A stretch of DNA of 12,863 nt from Pseudomonadota bacterium. Its GTDB lineage: Bacteria; Myxococcota; Polyangia; Polyangiales; Polyangiaceae. Both the position numbers and the translations under genes were made by a program. Positions within the stretch are counted from its first letter, which is position 1. Each line of letters begins with the position of its first letter. Of the stretch, positions 11,446 through 12,863 are shown one piece after another. The notes under the pieces are model-generated. The model searched no databases. It saw only the letters and a program-made list of their open reading frames with translations, and was not told the DNA's origin. The stretch is taken from the NCBI GenBank assembly GCA_023419055.1, contig JAEZYO010000588.1:1-12863 (forward strand), in the 5' to 3' direction.

Positions 11446-12863
11446 TCACGGCAAGAGGTCGACTCCCAGCCAGGCGTCGAAGCCCTCGCGCCCGCGACGG
11501 TGACCGGCCCACGCGGTCGCCCCGAGACAACCGCAGGGGTGGTGGAACGCGAGCTGTCCGTAGACGGCCAGAAGGTCGGAAGTGGTGACGTCGAAGTCGC
11601 CTCCGACCTGTCCCTCCCAAGCGTCACCCACCGGTACCGCGAGCTCGCCGCCCGCGCTCACACCGTCGCGATCGAGGAGCGGCGCCGGGCTGTCCCACGC
11701 GTCGGGCAAGAGCCACTGTGAAGGCGCGCTCGAGGACTCCGTCCTCGCTTCGGCGTGTGCGCCGAGGTGCAGCCCTTCGCGCTCGCCGACTCGAGCTCGA
11801 CCGACGCCCGTCGCAGCATCCTCCTCTAGCGTGCCCTGAACGGAAACTCCGAACGGCCCAAGATCGGAGCGGAGCTCCATGGCGGCCGCGGGTTCCACTT
11901 CGTCGCCTCCGACGAGGCCTCCGGCGAGCAGCAAAGAGACGGCGCGTTGCGTGCTGCCGAGTGTGTTTTCGATACCGGCTCGCGCCACCCAGAGCGAGCT
12001 CCCGTCGTCGCCGCGCATCGACGCGCCCGGCAGCTCGGGGCTCGCCGCGAGTGACGGCGCGCCGCTCGTCACCGATACGATCTGCGCCGCCGAGATCTCC
12101 GGCTCGATCACGTGAGTGAACGACTCGTAGCGTCGCATCAGCGGCAGCGAAACCCGCGGAAAAAGGCCGCTCATCAGCACGGTGCCCGAAGAGCTCTCGG
12201 TCGTGCTCGCGACGGCGCGCTGCCGGAGCGTCGCCCCCACCGAGAGCGGCGCGGCGGGCGTCTCGAGCTCGAACAACGCTTCCGCCGTCACCTGGCTCTC
12301 GTCGCCGAAATCGGTGCGCAGCGTGGAAAGGTCGAGGGCGACGTCGGCCGAGCTGTCGCTGCCGAGCGGCCCCCCTCCGCCGAAATGAAGAGCCGGCCCG
12401 ACCGCGCCGAAGTCGTCGAACGCCGAGCCACGCGCCGCGGTCGAGCCGAAGCCGGAGCCGAAGACGAGACGATCGGCGCTACCCACCGAGAAGCTCAGGC
12501 GATCGTAGCGCCGCGCGGCTTGGTCGAGCGACGACGGGTAAGAGCGCGAGCGATCGCCCCTCAGCGTGTCTCCGTACCACGCGAGGACCGGACCGTCCGT
12601 GAACGTCTTGTAACCCGCCGAGTCGATGCGGAGCGCTGCGTTCCCGAGCTTGTCCCAGACCACGCGCGTCCTCGACGTGGCAAGATCCAGAGAAGCGTCC
12701 ACGCGCGCCCCCCCCTCGAGGTAACCGCCCAGACGCAGATCCAGAGCAGAGACTCTCCCGCGCGCGCTTCGTCCCTCGAACGGGATGTGAGCTCCGGCGC
12801 CGGCAAGTAAGCCGTCTTCGCCGCGCCACTCGATCCACGGCGGCAAGAGCCCGAGCCTGTCTT
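11446..12863 (-). CDS. LptD-like outer-membrane protein, 5' end outside window
   Basis: The frame is open to the right edge, so only the C-terminal 472 codons or so are seen. LptD, with the lipoprotein LptE, inserts lipopolysaccharide into the outer leaflet of the outer membrane through a 26-strand barrel. Evidence is the barrel-like alternation of polar and non-polar residues, a LLPPWIEWRGEDGLLAGAG opening, an AWYGDTLRGDRSRSYPSSLD segment and RRYESFTHVIEPEI, which resembles the HxIEP stretch common in LptD barrels. The C-terminus is HHPCGCLGATAW then GFDAWLGVDLLP, with a Cys-Gly-Cys (11527-11535) that may stand for the adjacent Cys pair of E. coli LptD. It is at least an outer-membrane beta-barrel; the LptD name is probable, not certain. 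It heads the visible part of the regulator-TolC unit. Confidence 0.68.
   Translation of the reverse strand, partial: DRLGLLPPWIEWRGEDGLLAGAGAHIPFEGRSARGRVSALDLRLGGYLEGGARVDASLDLATSRTRVVWDKLGNAALRIDSAGYKTFTDGPVLAWYGDTLRGDRSRSYPSSLDQAARRYDRLSFSVGSADRLVFGSGFGSTAARGSAFDDFGAVGPALHFGGGGPLGSDSSADVALDLSTLRTDFGDESQVTAEALFELETPAAPLSVGATLRQRAVASTTESSSGTVLMSGLFPRVSLPLMRRYESFTHVIEPEISAAQIVSVTSGAPSLAASPELPGASMRGDDGSSLWVARAGIENTLGSTQRAVSLLLAGGLVGGDEVEPAAAMELRSDLGPFGVSVQGTLEEDAATGVGRARVGEREGLHLGAHAEARTESSSAPSQWLLPDAWDSPAPLLDRDGVSAGGELAVPVGDAWEGQVGGDFDVTTSDLLAVYGQLAFHHPCGCLGATAWAGHRRGREGFDAWLGVDLLP

Noticed and set aside
12112..12810. A 232-codon plus-strand frame opposite the LptD-like gene
   Set aside because: It is Arg-rich and low in complexity, without a motif, while the opposite frame has barrel-like sequence and stays open to the window edge.

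Overview
The window is GC-rich and densely coded on both strands. Its gene content (a Gram-negative outer-membrane system, REC-GGDEF and NtrC-type regulators side by side, several secreted proteins of unknown family, GTG/TTG starts) suggests a myxobacterium-like member of Myxococcota (Polyangia type). That assignment is inference from style; no rRNA or other taxonomic marker is present.

Region 1 (1-2208, minus strand) is the conserved ribosome-maturation operon rpsP-khpA-rimM-trmD, followed by a second SPOUT-type RNA methyltransferase that runs off the left edge. Three of the junctions are tight: two are 4-base ATGA overlaps and one is a 16-base gap. The products are ribosomal protein S16, a KH-domain RNA chaperone, a 30S maturation factor, the tRNA m1G37 methyltransferase and a COG4752-like methyltransferase. 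A 210-bp divergent region carries a candidate promoter for this operon, a GC-rich hairpin and three tandem 9-mers.

Region 2 (2419-5212) holds a small NifU C-terminal-domain protein whose first cluster cysteine is Tyr, a bidirectional terminator, a secreted protein of unknown function on the minus strand, and a divergent plus-strand pair: a lipoprotein of unknown function and a type I methionine aminopeptidase with all five metal ligands.

Region 3 (5213-7202) is the most unusual. A gene of 595 codons encodes a basic Lys/Ala tail, about 170 residues of charged helix with internal repeats, a Pro-rich linker and a C-terminal Fic fold. The Fic catalytic motif is degenerate: His is Phe and the Asp-Gly-Asn core is Asn-Asp-Ser. 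The gene has a good -35 element, an 18-bp near-perfect palindrome lying in the -35/-10 spacer, and a second 7-1-7 palindrome in its leader.

Region 4 (7269-12863, minus strand) reads as one transcription unit: an LptD-like outer-membrane protein (5' end outside the window), a REC-GGDEF diguanylate cyclase-type response regulator, an NtrC-type sigma-54 activator, and a TolC-family outer-membrane protein. Gaps are 51, 21 and 10 bases. It links outer-membrane biogenesis and export with c-di-GMP and sigma-54 control, and no histidine kinase is in view. A hairpin separates it from the convergent Fic-like gene.

No tRNA, rRNA, insertion sequence or CRISPR array was seen. No gene-free stretch exceeds about 210 bases.
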